64,000 nt of DNA from Paucibacter sp. KCTC 42545 (GTDB lineage: Bacteria > Pseudomonadota > Gammaproteobacteria > Burkholderiales > Burkholderiaceae_C): contig NZ_CP013692.1 in NCBI RefSeq assembly GCF_001477625.1, positions 124,001 through 188,000 on the forward strand, given 5' to 3'. Below the pieces are notes generated by a model. That model did no database searches and was not told the origin of the DNA. It saw nothing but the letters and a program-made list of their open reading frames with translations. Positions 62,291-64,000 of the stretch are shown piece after piece (position 1 is the first letter of the stretch; each line of letters opens with the position of its first letter). Made by a program: the position numbers and the translations under genes.

Positions 62291-63544
62291 TCAAGCCTGC
62301 AGCAACTCCAGCAGCGTGCGGGCCACCACCTTGGTGGCGCGCCGCAGGTCGGCCAGTTGCACATGCTCATCGGCGCGCTTGGCATTGCTTTCCAGCACGG
62401 TGCGCGGGCCGGCGCCGTAGATGGCGGCCGGAATGCCCTGGGCACCGTAGAGGCGCACATCGGTGTAGAGCGGCGTGCCCGAGGTGGGAATGGGCTCGCC
62501 AAACACCGCCTCGCCATGCTTTTGCAGGGCGGCCACCAGGGCCTCATTGCCCGGCAGAGGCTTGAGCGAATGGGCCAACAGCAAGCGCTTGATGTCGACC
62601 GTAATGCCGGGCAGGCCGGCCGCCGTGTCGCGGATCAGGCGGCGCAGATCGGCCTCCACCGCCACCGGGTCTTCCTCGGGGATCATGCGCCGGTCCAGCT
62701 TGAACGTGACCCGGCCCGGCACCACATTGGTGTTGCTGCCGCCCTCGATGCGGCCCACATTCAGATAAGGGTGGGTGATGCCCGGCACCTGCGAGCTGAT
62801 TTGCCGATAACGCGTGTTTTGCGCGTACAGCGCGTTCAGCAGGGCAACGCTGGCCTGCAGCGCATCGACACCGCTGTCGGGATAGGCGGCATGCGCGGCC
62901 TGGCCCAGCACGGTCACTTCCATTTGCAAGCAGCCGTTGTGGGCGGTGATGACTTGGTAGCTGAAGCCAGCGGCGATCAGCAGGTCGGGCTTGCTCAGGC
63001 CTTGCTTGAGCAGCCAGCCCGGGCCCAACTCGCCGCCGAATTCCTCGTCGTAGGTGAAGTGCAACTCCACCCCGCCGCGCAGGGCCGCGCCGCGGGCCTG
63101 CATGGCTTCGAGCGCGCGCAGGGCGAAGGTGTAGCTGGCGAAGTCGCTCTTGCTGACGGCGGCGGCGCGGCCGTAGAGCTGGCCGTTTTCCAGGTCGCCA
63201 AGGACCTCGCCGCCATAAGGCTCATGCGTCCAGCCCTCGCCGGGCGGCACCACATCGCCATGGGCATTGAGGGCCAGCACCGGGCCGCCTTCTTGGTAGC
63301 GTCGACGCACGATCAGATTGGTGATGGACGCCATGCCTTGCGCTTGCACCAGGGCGGCGGGCACGGGGTGCTGTTCAGTGGCCAGGCCCATGGCCTCCAG
63401 CAGCTCGGCGCTGCGCCGTGCATGGGGGGCGTTATTGCCCGGCGGGGTGTCGGTGGGCACTTGCACCAGGGCTTGCAAAAAGGCCACTTCTTCCGCGAAG
63501 TGGGCATCAATCCAGGCGTCGCTTTGTTCAAACCAGCTGCTCAT
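62291..63544 (-). CDS. M20-family metallopeptidase (ArgE/DapE-like)
   Basis: 417 residues from the ATG at 63544, which overlaps the upstream gene by ATGA. M20 signatures: VLALNAHGDVVPPGEGWTHEPYGG with the first zinc His and Asp, TYDEEFGGELGP with the catalytic Glu and bridging Glu, and the lid domain HNGCLQMEVTVLGQAAHAAYPDSGVDA with GGSNTNVVPGRV. These enzymes cleave N-acyl or amide bonds of amino-acid derivatives. Coupled to the next gene, it may degrade carbamoylated or acylated amino acids; substrate unknown. Confidence 0.9.
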   Translation of the reverse strand: MSSWFEQSDAWIDAHFAEEVAFLQALVQVPTDTPPGNNAPHARRSAELLEAMGLATEQHPVPAALVQAQGMASITNLIVRRRYQEGGPVLALNAHGDVVPPGEGWTHEPYGGEVLGDLENGQLYGRAAAVSKSDFASYTFALRALEAMQARGAALRGGVELHFTYDEEFGGELGPGWLLKQGLSKPDLLIAAGFSYQVITAHNGCLQMEVTVLGQAAHAAYPDSGVDALQASVALLNALYAQNTRYRQISSQVPGITHPYLNVGRIEGGSNTNVVPGRVTFKLDRRMIPEEDPVAVEADLRRLIRDTAAGLPGITVDIKRLLLAHSLKPLPGNEALVAALQKHGEAVFGEPIPTSGTPLYTDVRLYGAQGIPAAIYGAGPRTVLESNAKRADEHVQLADLRRATKVVARTLLELLQA

Positions 63545-64000
63545 GCGGCCGTCTCCTTGCTCATGTGTTCCAAAAGGCTTTGCAGGGCCTGCACGGCCAG
63601 CTGCGCGTCGTCGCTGCTGACGGTTTCCAATGGGTTGTGGCTGATGCCTTCGTTGCCGCCGCGCACAAACAGCATGGCTTGGGGCATGCGCTCGTGCAGC
63701 TTCATCGCGTCGTGCCCGGCGCCACTGGGCATGCGGTGCAGGGGCAGCCCTAAGCCGCTGACGGCTTGCTCCCAGCGCGCTTGCCAGGCGGCGTCGCTGG
63801 GCGCGGCGCTGGCGGACATGGTCAATTCCAGGCTGTGCTGCAGGCCACGGCGTTGGCAAATGTCGGCCAGGGCCTGGCGCACATCGGCGTCCAGCGCATC
63901 GCGCGCAGCATTGCTGGTGGCGCGCAGATCGAGGCTGAACTGGCAGCGCCCCGGCACCACATTGATGGAGCCGGCCGGCACTTGCAACATGCCCACGGTG
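63541..64000 (-). CDS. Zn-dependent M20 amidohydrolase (N-carbamoyl-amino-acid hydrolase type), 5' end missing
   Basis: Only the C-terminal 152 codons are in the window; the 5' part lies beyond 64000. Residues TVGMLQVPAGSINVVPGRCQFSLDLRATSN, then MPSGAGHDAMKLHERMPQAMLFVRGGNEGISHNPLE, are typical of hydantoinase/carbamoylase and allantoate amidohydrolase enzymes, where the C-terminal His and Glu complete the metal site. Its stop overlaps the downstream M20 start (ATGA), so both are one operon, likely amino-acid or nitrogen salvage. Confidence 0.88.
   Translation of the reverse strand, partial: TVGMLQVPAGSINVVPGRCQFSLDLRATSNAARDALDADVRQALADICQRRGLQHSLELTMSASAAPSDAAWQARWEQAVSGLGLPLHRMPSGAGHDAMKLHERMPQAMLFVRGGNEGISHNPLETVSSDDAQLAVQALQSLLEHMSKETAA

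Overview
The window is GC-rich DNA, almost fully coding, from a betaproteobacterium. The family mix points to the order Burkholderiales, in the Roseateles/Pelomonas/Rubrivivax neighbourhood: four PEP-CTERM exosortase substrates, a class I PHA synthase and a phasin, an AlkB with its own reductase, Betaproteobacteria-style copper genes, Aer- and Tsr-like chemoreceptors and a DUF3297 protein. The taxonomic guess is an inference from gene content. No rRNA, tRNA, CRISPR array or intact insertion sequence was seen.

Layout. 0.1-5.5 kb: a PEP-CTERM protein, a PAS-GAF-GGDEF-EAL protein, a PfkB sugar kinase and a small membrane ORF. 5.6-9.1 kb: a one-polypeptide alkane hydroxylase (ferredoxin + FAD/NAD reductase + AlkB) divergent from an AraC regulator. 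9.4-11.1 kb: two PEP-CTERM proteins, one with an Hcp-like (type VI tube) domain and one with a spondin domain. 11.4-17.8 kb: a sirtuin, a two-gene signalling unit (membrane/GAF sensor plus a protein with two degenerate GGDEF domains), an alpha/beta hydrolase and a periplasmic binding protein. 18-20.3 kb: a PEP-CTERM protein and PhoD. 20.5-24.9 kb: a MocR regulator divergent from gabT-gabD, with a perfect palindrome between them.

25.0-32.0 kb: an apparent operon of a PhoU-like protein, a short PPDK-like protein, PHA synthase, an enoyl-ACP-reductase-like SDR and a MaoC hydratase, preceded by an FNR/Anr-like site. This is the best candidate for an under-described system: a low-oxygen carbon-storage module. 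A chemoreceptor and a very large TolA/TonB-like protein follow. 36.4-40.8 kb looks accessory: an orphan HTH protein, a secreted DUF6624 protein with less GC-rich flanks, a broken peptidase-C39 exporter fragment, and a PaiB/MocR divergent pair whose control region shares a 12-mer with the gab control region. A helicase and the phasin gene (with a perfect PhaR-type palindrome) follow.

43.9-48.5 kb: a copper-handling operon (Cys/His-rich secreted protein, TolC-like lipoprotein, multicopper oxidase, DUF411, CusF-like). 48.6-57.4 kb: DUF3297, PAP2 phosphatase, an Aer-like receptor divergent from a CDF metal exporter with a perfect FNR box between them, DUF1345, a CPA2 antiporter, a ComEA-like helix-hairpin-helix protein with a histone-H1-like tail, and a methyltransferase. 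57.9-62.1 kb: a second copper operon on the minus strand (PCu(A)C chaperone, DUF2946, TonB-dependent receptor, YcnI/DUF1775). The window closes with two overlapping M20-type amidohydrolase genes, the second cut by the window edge.
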